NCBI GenBank assembly: GCA_963575745.1
Contig: CAUYUJ010012614.1
Span: forward strand, 72,501 to 136,500
DNA length: 64,000 nucleotides
Source of the DNA: Prorocentrum cordatum
Taxonomy: Eukaryota; Sar; Dinophyceae; Prorocentrales; Prorocentraceae
Direction: 5' to 3'
Each line of letters begins with the position of its first letter. The stretch's first letter is position 1. This document shows positions 53,840 to 64,000 of the stretch, one piece after another. Below the pieces are notes generated by a model. It did not search any database. It was not told where the DNA came from and saw only the letters and a list, made by a program, of their open reading frames with translations. Position numbers and translations under genes: made by a program.

Positions 53840-53870
53840 GCGACGACGGCGACGACGGCGACGAGCGAAA
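53777..53870. repeat. (ACG)n microsatellite
   Basis: About 30 ACG triplets with a few GCG interruptions. Confidence 0.95.
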
Positions 53871-53879
53871 GCGAGAGCG

Positions 53880-54735
53880 ACAGCGGGGCCACGAAGGGCA
53901 GGGGGCCACGAAGGGCGAAAGCAGGGCCACGAAGGGCATGCATATGGGGCCACGACGGGCGCGAACGAGCGGGGGCCACGAAGGGCAGATAATGCGGGGC
54001 CACAGAAGGCAACGACGGGGCCACTGAGGGTAGGGTAGCAACGGGGCCACGTAGGACAGCGAGGGGCCCACGAAGGGCGAAAGCAGGGCCACGAAGGGCA
54101 TGCATATGGGGCCACGACGGGCGCGAACGAGCGGGGGCCACGAAGGGCACTCGCATATTGGGCCGCAGAGGGCAAGGACGGGGCCGCTGAGGACAGAAAC
54201 GGTGCCACAAAGGGCACCGAAAGGGGCCACGAAGGGCGACAGCGGGGCCACGAAGGGCATGCATATGGGGCCACGAAGGGCATATACATTTGGCGCCACG
54301 AAGGGCAGAGAGGGGAACACAAAGGCCTCCAGCGGGGCCACGCAGGGCAGCGAAAGGGGCCACGAAGGGCTGCTACGGGGCCGCGAAGGGCAACGAGGGG
54401 GCCACGAAGGGCTGCAACGGGACCGCGAAGGGCAGAGAAGAGGCCACGAAGGGCTGCAACGGGGCCACGCAGGGCAGCGAGGGGGCCACGAAAGGCTGCC
54501 ACGGGGCCGCGAAAAGCAGCGAGGGGGCCACGAAGGGCTGCAACGGTGCCACGAAGGGCAGCGAGGAGGCCACGAAGGGGTGCAACGGGGGCCACGAAGG
54601 GCAGCGGGGGGGCCACGAAGGGCTGCAACGGGGCCGCGAAGGGCAGCGAGGGGGCCACGAAGGGGTGCAACGGGGGCCAAGAAGGGCAGCGATGGGGCCA
54701 CGAATGGCAGCAACGGGGTCACGAATGGCAGCGAG
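53880..54735. repeat. GGGGCCACGAAGGGC tandem array
   Basis: About 850 bp of units of 15-45 bases built on GGGGCCACGAAGGGC with linkers GCAACG, AGCGAG and ATGCATAT. A larger duplicated block is visible: GGCGAAAGCAGGGCCACGAA occurs near 53905 and again near 54075. Long frames in both directions (minus: Pro/Leu/Arg/Ala repeats) are artefacts. Confidence 0.92.
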
Positions 54736-54749
54736 ATCCCGATTCCTAA

Positions 54750-55010
54750 ATAAGCTGCGAGGAAGTCCCGAGCGTGAGCGCGACTCCTGGGCGCCTGCGT
54801 GTCGGGAGCGCGGCGCTTTAGTAAACTGCGGGGGATTCCAACGCAAGGGCGCGATTCTTGAGTAAATCGCAAGCAAGTCTCAAGCGAGAGCGCGACTCCA
54901 GAGCGACGAGAGAGCGATTCCTGAATAAATGGTAAAGAAATCCCGAGCGAGAGCGCGGTTCCTGAATAAAATACGAGGACGTCTCGTACGGCAGTGGGCG
55001 TCCTGGCTGA
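54750..55010. repeat. GAGCGAGAGCGCGATTCCTG degenerate repeat
   Basis: Units of about 50 bp with CGCGAGGAAGTCTCGAGCGA-like and AGAGCGCGACTCCTGAATAA-like words. Same family as 55540-56340. Confidence 0.75.
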
Positions 55011-55539
55011 ATTGTGAAGGAATCTGAAGCGGGAATCGTTGTTGTTGTAACCCGGGGGCCAGGGGCACAGTTTGAGCCGAGTGGCTTTCCCTGATGAAAA
55101 AAAACAGTGTGCGAGCCCCGGGGGAAGCACTCCAATTGAAAACGACAATGGTCACCGGAGGGGGGACCAGCAAACATTATCCTTCAGCCGTGAGTATGTA
55201 ACAATCATTTAAAACTTGTTCGCTTCTGTCTGCTTCCGTTCCAACCAATACGAATACCCCAAGCCCTCGGTACCCGTCCTCGTCTTCTTCGAACGTACCC
55301 CCTTGGGTGTATATCTTTCTTACCTGCCACGTGCACTTAGGGCAGCCCCTAAAACAAGGGAAGAGAAGACGGGTGGACGGGGGAGGGATAATAATGAAGC
55401 ACGAGAAAATTTAGCAGGAGGGGGGCAAAGAGCAGAAAACCAGTGGTAGAACGCAGACCCATCGCGGGCAGCTCGGGCAGGCGGGCCCAGGCGACCAGGT
55501 CGAGCAGGCGGGTTGCTGAAGCGTGGGTCGTGCATGAAT
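55011..55539. other. No gene; third copy of (CAA)n-type module
   Basis: 55195-55330 repeats the AATCATTTAAAACTTGTTCG ... CCAAGCCCTCGGTACCCGTC ... CCCCCTTGGG module. The rest is unique without domains. Confidence 0.45.
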
Positions 55540-56340
55540 CGCGATGACGTCTCAAGCGATAGCGCGGTTCCAAAGTAAATCGTGAGAAAAACCAAAGCGA
55601 GAGCGTGACTCCTCAGCGACAGCAATATTTTAAGACTGCTCGGTCTTACTGGCGCGCGTGTCTTGCATCCTGTATACCCCGACCCTCGATACCCGCCCAC
55701 TTCGTCCTCGATTGTACCCCTTTCGGGGGGAATCTTTTCCTTGTCGGCCACTGACTGAAGTGCGAGGAGCTCTCGAGCGAGAGCGCCGTCGTTCCTGACG
55801 GGGGCTCTCGGAATACATATGGCGAAAGATCGAGCGAGAACTCTTGTCGTGGTGTCTGGGCCTCCACCAACTTGACTGAATTACGAGTGTCTCGAGCGAG
55901 AGCGCCACTCTTGAGTTCGGGGGCCTCTCTGGCAAGGGCCTTTGCGAATACATCCAAAGGAGGTATCGAACGAGAGCCTTTGTCGTCGTAGTTGGGCATC
56001 CACCAATTTGACAAAATCACGGGAAACTCTCGAGCGTCACCGCCGTTCCTGAGTTCGGGTGCCTTCCTAGCCAGGGGCTCTCGGAGTAAATCGCGAGGAA
56101 GTATCGAGCAGGAGCCCTCGTCGTCGTGGCTGGGCCCTCGCCAACTTGACTGAATTGCGAGGAAGTCTTGAGCGAGAGCGCCGTTCCTGAGTTCGGGGGC
56201 CTCTCTGGCCAGGGTGTCTCGGGGTAAAGAATGAAGTATCGAGCGGGAGCCGTCGTCGTTGTGGCCGGGCCTCCAAGGGCCCACATTTACACTCAAGCCA
56301 ACGCTCGCGCGGGAGCCTCGTTTTCAAAGAAATTCAGCCG
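55540..56340. repeat. About 137-bp tandem repeat, 3-4 units
   Basis: CTGGGC-type junctions at about 55860, 55988, 56127 and 56271 bound units containing CCAACTTGACTGAATTRCGA, CTCGAGCGAGAGCGCC, TTGAGTTCGGGGGCCTCTCT and GAGGTATCGAACGAGAGCC-like words. 55540-55760 holds a looser copy and a fourth copy of the (CAA)n-type module. Confidence 0.75.
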
Positions 56341-56429
56341 GCGTCAAGGCGAGAGCGCGCGAAACCGTTTCCAGAGACCAGCAATAATCATTCTCTAAAG
56401 TTGAACATTCAACACCAACCACAGCAACA

Positions 56430-56448
56430 ACAGCGACACCAAACATAG

Positions 56449-56479
<31 letters not shown>

Positions 56480-57075
56480 CATTTAAGACTGGGGACACTC
56501 CGTTCTCACCAGTGCCAAGGTTTTCATAGGAGGCGGGCAATACCCCCACTTTGTGGGGGGGCCGGTTCAAGCTCTACCAAATTTCCAAACGACTCTTCGC
56601 CACCACCCACACCCAGCTTCCCGCCCTATGACGTTCGGACACTTCACTTCGTGGCATGCGGACGACCGTGGCTACTATTCAGGGCCCCGCGGCCGACGAC
56701 GACGGCGTGCGCGCGCGAAGAAAAAACGAATGTGTCCCGCATGGTATTATTTGACAGGGATGATGGCCCTGGCAGGTGCGCAACCGTTGTCGCAGAAGTT
56801 CGAAAAAGTTGCTCGCAAAAGCCCGTTTGACAGAAATGTTTAAAAAGTGTTGGGTTTCCTACGAATCCGCAAGAGCGCGCGGGATGAGATTTTGACAGTT
56901 TTTTGTTGAAAAACCATTGGTTTTTTGATGTTTTTATGTTAAAATCGCTGCGAACACTAAGGTTTTGGAAGGATTTCGTCTTGCGCGCGCGAATGTCCAC
57001 TTTACCTTATTTTTTGCAAGGGATTCTTGAAATTTGATTATATTAGAACAAGAAATGTCATTTTCTATTGTTTTT
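56430..57075. repeat. (CAA)n and partial composite repeat, copy E
   Basis: A (CAA)n run lies at 56447-56478. 56690-57075 shares the second half of the composite element: GCGCGCGCGAAG, AAAAGCCCGTTTGACAG, CGCAAGAGCGCGCG, AAAAACCATTGG, AAGGTTTTGGAAGGATTTCG, TTTTTTGCAAGGGATTC and TTAGAACAAGAAATGTCA, as in copy D near 40530-40800. The start anchor is missing, so this copy is truncated. Confidence 0.65.
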
Positions 57076-57838
57076 TGCAAGGGAAAGCGGATTACAACAA
57101 AACAACCGGATCCTGTACACACCCTCTTTTCTGAGGCTTCCTCACGAAAATGATGAAAATGTAGCTGCGGCCTAGGCGGCGCAGGGGGGGCGCGCACCAG
57201 GGGGCCCAACAATAATTATTCTTTAGAATAAATAATGTTCAACAACAACAACAGCAACAACACCACCTGCAGCAGCAACAACGACGACGACGACAACGAA
57301 TACAACAACGATTTAGGTGGCACCCTGCACCCACTCCTTCTGCTGCTCACGGCGCACGCATGCGGCCGTACGCTGCTCTGGCCGCCTGCTCCTGCTCCTG
57401 CCACTCTCGACGCTTCTCCTCCTCCTCCTCCTCCTCCTCCTCCTGATGTTCATCCAGCTCCTGCCCCGCCCGATCTTCTTGTTCCTCCTCCTCCACATCC
57501 ATCCATACCTTTCTTCTCGTCCTCCTCTTCCTGCTCCCATCATGATTAGCACCATCACAACCAACAACATAATAAGCATCAACATCGTTCCTATACTCAT
57601 CGGCATCATGTGTTTCATCATCGTCATTCTGCTCACCGACAACATCATCATTTTTGTAAGCACCATTGCCGTCATATCACCGCCATGATTAGCATCATGA
57701 TGATCATCATCAATTTCATCCTTATTGACGTCGCCGGCATCGCCATCATCCCCATCATCATCCTGATCATCCTGATCATCATCATTTGAGGGAGTTTCTG
57801 TGGAACTCACGTCATCCTCACCCCCGGCGCGAAGAGCA
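57076..57838. other. No gene; mixed (ACAACG)n, (CTC)n and (ATC)n
   Basis: 57235-57305 is AACAACAACG/GACGACG-rich, 57417-57445 a CTC run, and 57560-57790 ATCATC-rich. Frames follow the triplets. Confidence 0.6.
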
Positions 57839-57839
57839 C

Positions 57840-58844
57840 GAGCCCAGAGCGGCCTCCGGCACCGTTTCCGGACAGATCCGGTGGATCCGGTGACGAATCC
57901 CAAACCGGCGCCCTCGCTTGAGACATCCTCACAAAACCGGCCCCGGGGGAGGTGCCCAGAGGAGCCCAGAGCGGCCTCCGGCACCGTTTCCGGACAGATC
58001 CGGTGGATCCGGTGACGAATCCCAAACCGGCGCCCTCGCTTGAGACATCCTCACAAAACCGGCCCCGGGGGAGGTGCCCAGAGGAGCCCAGAGCGGCCTC
58101 CGGCACCGTTTCCGGACAGATCCGGTGGATCCGGTGACGAATCCCAAACCGGCGCCCTCGCTTGAGACATCCTCACAAAACCGGCCCCGGGGGAGGTGCC
58201 CAGAGGAGCCCAGAGCGGCCTCCGGCACCGTTTCCGGACAGATCCGGTGGATCCGCCGACGAATCCCAAACCGGCGCCCTCGCTTGAGACATCCTCACAA
58301 AACCGGCCCCGGGGGAGGTGCCCAGAGGAGCCCAGAGCGGCCTCCGGCACCGTTTCCGGACAGATCCGGTGGATCCGGTGGATCCGACGAATCCCAAACC
58401 GGCGCCCTCGCTTGAGACATCCTCACAAAACCGGCCCCGGGGGAGGTGCCCAGAGGAGCCCAGAGCGGCCTCCGGCACCGTTTCCGGACAGATCCGGTGG
58501 ATCCGCCCGACGACGAATCCCAAACCGGCGCCCTCGCTTGAGACATCCTCACAAAACCGGCCCCGGGGGAGGTGCCCAGAGGAGCCCAGAGCGGCCTCCG
58601 GCACCGTTTCCGGACAGATCCGGTGGATCCGGTGACGAATCCCAAACCGGCGCCCTCGCTTGAGACATCCTCACAAAACCGGCCCCGGGGGAGGTGCCCA
58701 GAGGAGCCCAGAGCGGCCTCCGGCACCGTTTCCGGACAGATCCGGCGGATCCGCTGGATCCGGTGACGAATCCCAAACCGGCGCCCTCGCTTAAGACGTC
58801 CTCACAAAACCGGCCCCGGGGGAGGTGCCCAGAGGAGCCCAGAC
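57840..58844. repeat. 122-bp satellite, eight units plus a fragment
   Basis: Units start GAGCCCAGAGCGGCCTCCGG at 57840, 57962, 58084, 58206, 58328, 58456, 58582 and 58704; a truncated ninth starts at 58835. Lengths are 122, 122, 122, 122, 128, 126, 122 and 131. Outside one site the units are almost identical. All length changes fall in the GGATCCGGTGACG segment, where GGATCC-containing steps are gained or altered. The period is not a multiple of three except in the 126-bp unit, so it is not coding. Confidence 0.97.
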
Positions 58845-60840
58845 TTGGCGCTGATTCAAAGGAGTGCGCTTCCAGTGCGCTTCGTCATTGCGCGTGCTGA
58901 ATAGTTTCGAGGTTTGATTCCCCCCCCCTACCCCCCTGGGGCGGGCTTTTCCTCCCTGCCTCGTTCTCTGCTTGATTCGTTATTCTACTTCGTAGTCGTG
59001 GAGCGCTTCCTTTTTCTGCTTCGCGATCGCGGGGCGCCTCGCTGTTCTGCTTCACAGTCGTGCTGCGCCCTGTTTTCACCGCCCGCCGCCGCGCGGATGC
59101 TACCCTCAAGTTGATTGCTGGTTGCTGCTGATAGGGTGTGTCGGCCCATTCGATATCGCATGCTTCCGGGAAACTCGCGAGAATTTCTGCCTGGCGCCCC
59201 CTTTTCACGAGGGGTTTAACGGAGACGCGATAGCTTGCACCACATATTCGTGTCCACTGTTTATGACGACCTGTTTGCGCAGTGCTTCTGAAGACATGTT
59301 TGCCCAGCGCGAGTCCGGCTCCAGGGCCATTGCAGATTTTCGAGGCCGCGCCTTTGAACCCCGCTCTGAGTGCCACGTGTTCCACCCCTCCCTCCCTTTC
59401 TCTGCCCTGCATACCCTGTCTCGGCAAGATGAGCTTCGATCCAATGTTTGTCACAATTCCGTGCGATGCCGACAGTTGTCGCTCGAGGGTGCCATTTGCA
59501 CATCAAGTCCCTCGTCTTCCTCTTCCCCCTCCTTCTCCCCCCCCCCCCCTTCCTCTCCTCCTTCCCCCGCGTAGGGTTGACATGCATAACGCAAGGGCCG
59601 TTGACCGAATGCTTGCCCCGACGGCTGCTCACGAAATGTTTGCCCCTGCGCGTGTACCGTATGCTTTCATCGCGTGGTAGGCTGAGCGAGCTGGGGGGTC
59701 CATCGCGCTGTCCGCCCCCATCTTCCCCCGCCAAAAATGCCAAGCGCGAGTGCCCCTACGCGCTGACTGCTGCCCCGTCGTCGTCGTCGTCGTCAAGGTC
59801 GTCGTCGTCGTCGTCGTCGTCCGCCCCCGTCGGCCAGAACCCGATTGAAATGGGCCCCCGGAACCCTCCCGGGGTCCGAGCGCACAAGTTTTCCGCGCCG
59901 CGTCCGGCCGCGACGAGGAGAGCCGCCAGGGGCCAGAGGATCTCGATCCTCGAGGCTTGAGGCTCGAACCTGGACGTCGGTGGCCGTTCGGGATGACTCC
60001 GGCACCCCCGGGACGCAGTTTGTCGGTCCCGATCGATTTCTGGCGGCCCTGGGTCCCGAAAGTGGCTCCCGCAGGCTACGACGCCGGAAGCCCGCCTCGA
60101 ACTTCGAACCTCAGGGGTCGACGAAAATAGCTGGCGTCATCGGAGACGCGGCCATCTCGTCCGCCACAGCGGCGGCAGCCCAACTCCACGGGTTTCAGGC
60201 GGTGGGCGTGAGCGCGGCCCCCCCGAGCTCAGCCCACGCGCCGCTTCCGCGCGGGCGTCTTCGTAAGATTTGGGCGTCTTCGGCGCCGGGAACGGAAGGG
60301 GAGTTTCGAATCTCGAGGATCGAAGTTCGACGAGCTTTTTGTCGTTTTACGCCTCTGGAAGCCGCTTTCGGGCCCCGGGATCGTCGAAAATCGATCCATG
60401 GTGAAAAACTGCTTCGGAGGGACCCTGGGAAGGGCCCGGGGGCCGATTTTAATTCGATTTCGGTCATCCTGGGAGGAGGAGGGGGAGGGCGACGACGAGG
60501 GCGAGGAGGACGAGGAGGACGAGGAGGGCGAGGGTTGGACATGACTGGGCGCTCCCGTAAGTTGACCCGGTTCGTTCGAATGTGTTTCGCAAATATTATT
60601 GGGAATCTCGTTCAAAGTAAACTCCGACCTTCCACCCCTCCAGCCTCCGCCGCAGCCGCCCGAAGACAAATAATTTCAAATTGCGGCCGTGCCCCCAAAT
60701 TTGAAGCATGCCCCTTTGCGTTGCCCGGGGCCCCCCAGGAATCCCAGGGGCCCCGACGGATTCTGTTGGTTTGTGGAGGATTCCTCGAACCTTCCATCCT
60801 GGAGGATTCATTCCTGGGCGCTCTCTTGGAGCCGTTTCCA
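58845..60840. other. No supported gene; contains a degenerate inverted repeat
   Basis: 58850-59120 is TCTGCTTC/GTCGTGC-rich. 59575-59690 has loosely repeated GCTTGCCCC and AATGTTTGCCCC words. A (GTC)n run is at 59777-59822. The stretch at about 59835-60130 resembles the reverse complement of about 60290-60480 (shared words CGATTGAAATGGGCCCCCGG against CGAATTAAAATCGGCCCCCG, and GGTCCCGAAAGTGGCT against GGGCCCGAAAGCGGCT). A 370-codon plus-strand frame crosses the region but shows no domain. Confidence 0.45.
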
Positions 60841-62905
60841 ATCAGCGGATGGCGCACCAACCGACGCGCATACGTGCGCGCGTGGCGCGTGCTCACTACT
60901 GTGTTGACCGCGCTTGAACAGTCGCCATGCTGGCCTGGAGACTCAAGTGAGCCCTGAGCGGTGACCGATTGGATGTTGAACTTAACAGTGGTTCACCACC
61001 TATGAGCGAATTGGCATAACCAACGACGCGCGTGTGCGCGCGCGTGCTCAGCTGTATTGACCGCAATGGACCACTCGCCATGTAGGCCTGGAAATTCAAA
61101 TGAGCCCTCAGCGGTGACCGATTGGATTTTGAAGTGATGATGGGTTCACCACCTATCTGTGCATTGGCACAGCCAACGACGCGTGCGCGCGTGGCGCGTG
61201 CTTAGTTTTGTATTGGCCGCAGTAGAACACTTGCCATGATGGCCTGGAAAATCAAGCCAGCCCTTGGCGGTGACCGTTTGGGTTGTGAAGTTCACATGGA
61301 TTCGCCACCGATCAGTGAATTGGCACAGCCAGCGACGCGAGTACGCGCGCGCACGCGCGCGGTGCGCGTGATCAGTTCTGGCTTGACCGCAGTAGAACAG
61401 TCGCCATGTTGGCCTGGAAACGCAAGTGAGCCCTTAGCGGTGACCGATTGGATTTCGAGGTTGACACTGGTTCACCGCTTATCAGCGACTTAGCACAGCC
61501 AACGACGCGCGCGTCGGGTGCTCAGTTCTGCATTGAGCGCAATAGAACAGTCACCATGTGGCCAGGAGGCTGAAGTGAGCCCTTAGCGGTAGCCGATTGG
61601 TTAACATGGCTCCACCGCGTGTCAGTGAATGGGCACAGCCAGCGACGCGTGCGCGCACGCGCGTGCTCAGTTCTGTGGTTCGTCAAAGAACCGTGGCAAT
61701 GTTGGCCTGGAGACTCAAGTGAGCCCTTAGCGGGGACCGATTTGATTTTGAAGTGAACATGGGTTCACCACCCATCAGTGAATTGGCACAGCCAACGACG
61801 CGCGTACGCGCGCGCGCGTGGCGCGTGATCGGTTCTTGTATTGGCCGCAATAGAACAGTGGCCATTTGGGCCTGGAACCTCAAGTGGGCCCTTAGCGGTG
61901 ACCGATTGGATTTTGAAGCGAACCTGGGCGCACAAACTGTCAGTGCCTTGGCACAACCAACGGCGCGCGTACGCGCGCTTGACAAGGTGTCAGTTCTGTA
62001 TTGACCGCAACACAATAGTCGCCATGTTGTCCAGGAAACTCACGTGAGCCTTTAGCGGTGGCCGATTGGATTTTGAAGTTAACCTGCGTTTGTCACTTAC
62101 CAGTGAATTTGCGCCGCCAGCGGCGTGCGCGCGCGCGTGGCGCGTGCTCAGTTCTGTATTCACCGCAAAAGAGCAGTCGCCATTTTGGCATGGAAAATCA
62201 AGTGAGCCCGTAGCGCTGACCGGTTGAATTTCGAAATGAACATGCGCCCACCACTTATCACTGGATTGGCACATCAAATGACGCGCGCGCGTGGCGCGAG
62301 CTCAGTTCTGCATCGACAGCAATACAGGCGCCACGTTGGTCTGGAGACTCAAGTGAGACTTTAGCGGCAGCCAACGACGCGCGCGCGTGGCGAGCGCTCA
62401 ATTCTGTACTGGCCGCACTAGAACAGTCGCAATGTTGGACTGGAAGCTCAAGTGAGCCCTTAGCGGTGACCGATCGGATGTTGAAGTTAGGGTGGGTTTT
62501 ATCTGTGAAGAATTGGCACAGGGGGCTCGTGCTCACTTCTGTATCGGCCGCACCATAAGAATCGCCACGTTGGCCGGGAAGCTCAAGTGAGCCCTGAGCG
62601 GTGACCGATTAGATTTTAATGTTAGCATGGGCTCGCTATCTACCAGTGAATTGGCACAGCCAACGACGCGCGCACGCGCGCGCGTGGCGCGTGCTCGGTT
62701 CTGCATTGGCCGCAATGGACGGTCGCCATGTTGGTTTGGAAACTCATGTGAGGCCTCCGCGGTGGCCGGTTTTATTTTATAATGAACATGGGTTCACCAC
62801 CTGTCAGTGAATTGGCACAGCCAACGTCGCGCGCGCGCCCGTGGCGCGCACTCTCTTCTGCATTGATCACAATAGAACAGTCGCCATGCTGGCCTGGAAA
62901 CATCA
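60841..62905 (+). repeat. About 155-bp satellite with GC-alternating tract, 14 units
   Basis: Units hold an alternating GCGCGCGTGGCGCGTGCTCA tract, TTCTGTATTGRCCGCAAT, AGAACAGTCGCCATGTTGG, CTCAAGTGAGCCCTTAGCGG, TGACCGATTGGATTTTGAAG and TTCACCACCTATCAGTGAAT. TCGCCATG landmarks at 60921, 61075, 61231, 61401, 61551, 61694, 61858, 62019, 62177, 62328, 62427, 62561, 62722 and 62881 give spacings mostly of 143-170, with one unit of 99. Units are more diverged than the 122-bp array. Confidence 0.93.
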
Positions 62906-63179
62906 TAGGGGCCACTACATCACCAGGGACAACGCCAAGAAAACAACGTCGACGACGCACGGGGGCATCAACGCTAGGGGGGTGGAAGCCAAAACTCGCG
63001 ACGGGGGCCCGCGAGAGAAAGGGTAACTGGGCAAAAAAAAAAAAAACAACGACGACGGCATCCCGGGCGGCAAACACATTCGAAAAAAAACGACGAAGAG
63101 ACTCTCCCCGAACACTTCCCTGAATCTCCTACTTGCACTTGGGTTTTGCACTAGGGCGTTAAAGCAAAGGAATTGCACA

Positions 63180-63220
<41 letters not shown>

Positions 63221-63382
63221 AACTACTACTACTACTACTACTACTACCACTTGTACTAAGGAGTTGTACCAGGGAGATACGCTAGGGAGCTGTACAATGG
63301 ATATGAAGTGGTACTACCAGGGAGCCAGGGAGTTGTGCTAGGGAGTTGTGTTACTACTACTACTACTACTACTACTACACTA

Positions 63383-63413
<31 letters not shown>

Positions 63414-63425
63414 CTACTACTACTT

Positions 63426-63465
<40 letters not shown>

Positions 63466-63575
63466 GACTACTACTACGACTACTACTACTACTACTACTG
63501 CTACTTCTACGCCTACTACGACTACTATCACTACTACTTCTACTGCTACTGCTACTACTACTACTACGGCAACTA

Positions 63576-63607
<32 letters not shown>

Positions 63608-63621
63608 ACTACTACTACTAT

Positions 63622-63652
<31 letters not shown>

Positions 63653-63726
63653 TACCAACCTACCTACCTACCTACCTACCTACCTACCTACCTACCTACC
63701 TACCTACCTACCTACTCCTCCTCCTC

Positions 63727-63757
<31 letters not shown>

Positions 63758-63836
63758 GACTACTACTACGACTACTACTACTCCGACTACTCCTACGACT
63801 ACTACGACGACTACTACTACTACTACTACTACGACG

Positions 63837-63898
<62 letters not shown>

Positions 63899-63905
63899 GA
63901 CTGCT
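63180..63905. repeat. (TAC)n arrays with a (CCTA)n block
   Basis: Trinucleotide TAC/CTA arrays at 63180-63250 and 63350-63650, a tetranucleotide (CCTA)n at 63656-63714, and (TAC)n again at 63720-63900. The gap 63250-63350 repeats GGGAGTTGTRCTAGGGAG words. Val- and Ser-rich minus frames are repeat products. Confidence 0.97.
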
Positions 63906-63922
63906 ACTTGTACTTGGGAGTC

Positions 63923-64000
63923 GTATGGCCAACATGGCGACCTGTCCATTGTCGACAACGCTGGAATCCTCACGCGGTGCGCGCGCACGCGCGCGGGGCG
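63923..64000 (-). repeat. 155-bp satellite, inverted partial unit
   Basis: On the minus strand the last 78 bases read CGCGCGTGCGCGCGCACCGC, then AATGGACAGGTCGCCATGTT, matching the GC tract and TCGCCATGTTGG core of the 60841-62905 units in opposite orientation. The window ends inside it. Confidence 0.7.

Noticed and set aside
53529-55148. Minus-strand ORF of 539 codons with Pro/Leu/Arg/Ala repeats
   Set aside because: Follows the GGGGCCACGAAGGGC array and the (ACG)n run; parallel frames are also open.
57840-58844. CRISPR array
   Set aside because: The 122-bp units are contiguous without unique spacers, and the genome is eukaryotic.
59953-59975. tRNA B-box-like GGTTCGAGCC on the minus strand
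   Set aside because: No A box at a suitable distance and no foldable acceptor, D or anticodon arms around it.
59845-60957. 370-codon plus-strand ORF as a gene
   Set aside because: GC-rich sequence with an inverted repeat; no domain, Arg/Pro/Ala-biased composition, and overlapping open frames on both strands.
63656-63714. (CCTA)n as telomeric repeat
   Set aside because: Dinoflagellate telomeres are of the TTTAGGG type; CCTA tetramers amid TAC arrays are ordinary slippage products.

Overview
This window looks like a GC-rich nuclear contig from a dinoflagellate. The main evidence is four recognisable copies of the dinoflagellate trans-spliced leader (DinoSL, core GCCATTTTGGCTCAAG), all on the minus strand and each sitting at the 5' end of a retroposed unit. 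A fifth, weaker match lies at 49127-49148. The retroelement families seen (Ty1/copia-type pol, an ADN-type reverse transcriptase, endonuclease and RNase H LINEs) are ones I associate with dinoflagellates. The very large load of simple and complex satellites also fits. The genus is not certain; the high GC content suggests a Prorocentrum-like or other free-living species rather than a low-GC symbiont. That is inference.

Layout. 1-5.1 kb: three copies of a 1-1.5 kb non-coding composite repeat full of alternating GC tracts. 5.1-9.7 kb: a decayed Ty1/copia element with recognisable LTRs, minus strand. 9.7-15.8 kb: simple repeats and an 89-bp satellite present in both orientations. 15.8-19.6 kb: a decayed RT-RNase H element, minus strand. 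19.6-28.9 kb: low-complexity arrays (CAGCCT, CCAAGAGGC, AAGGAATCC and others). 28.97-30.97 kb: an SL-headed retrocopy inserted in a (GGA)n tract. 31.7-36.7 kb: an SL-headed LINE with an A-tail and a perfect 14-bp target-site duplication. 39.4-41.0 kb: a fourth copy of the composite repeat, expanded by a (GAC)n array. 41.0-51.1 kb: three consecutive SL-headed units separated by (GAT)n arrays: an endonuclease-type LINE, a second endonuclease-type unit, and a unit with the only long intact non-repetitive reading frame in the window (420 aa, no recognised family). 51.8-64 kb: satellites, including a clean 122-bp array and a 155-bp array, plus long trinucleotide tracts.

Every protein-coding remnant I can recognise lies on the minus strand, as expected for the unidirectional gene order of dinoflagellates. 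Most long open frames on either strand are artefacts of tandem repeats or GC-rich sequence. I found no convincing conventional intron-containing gene, tRNA, rRNA or SL RNA gene. The genes do not form a pathway. The biological theme is reverse transcription of SL-capped mRNAs back into the genome.
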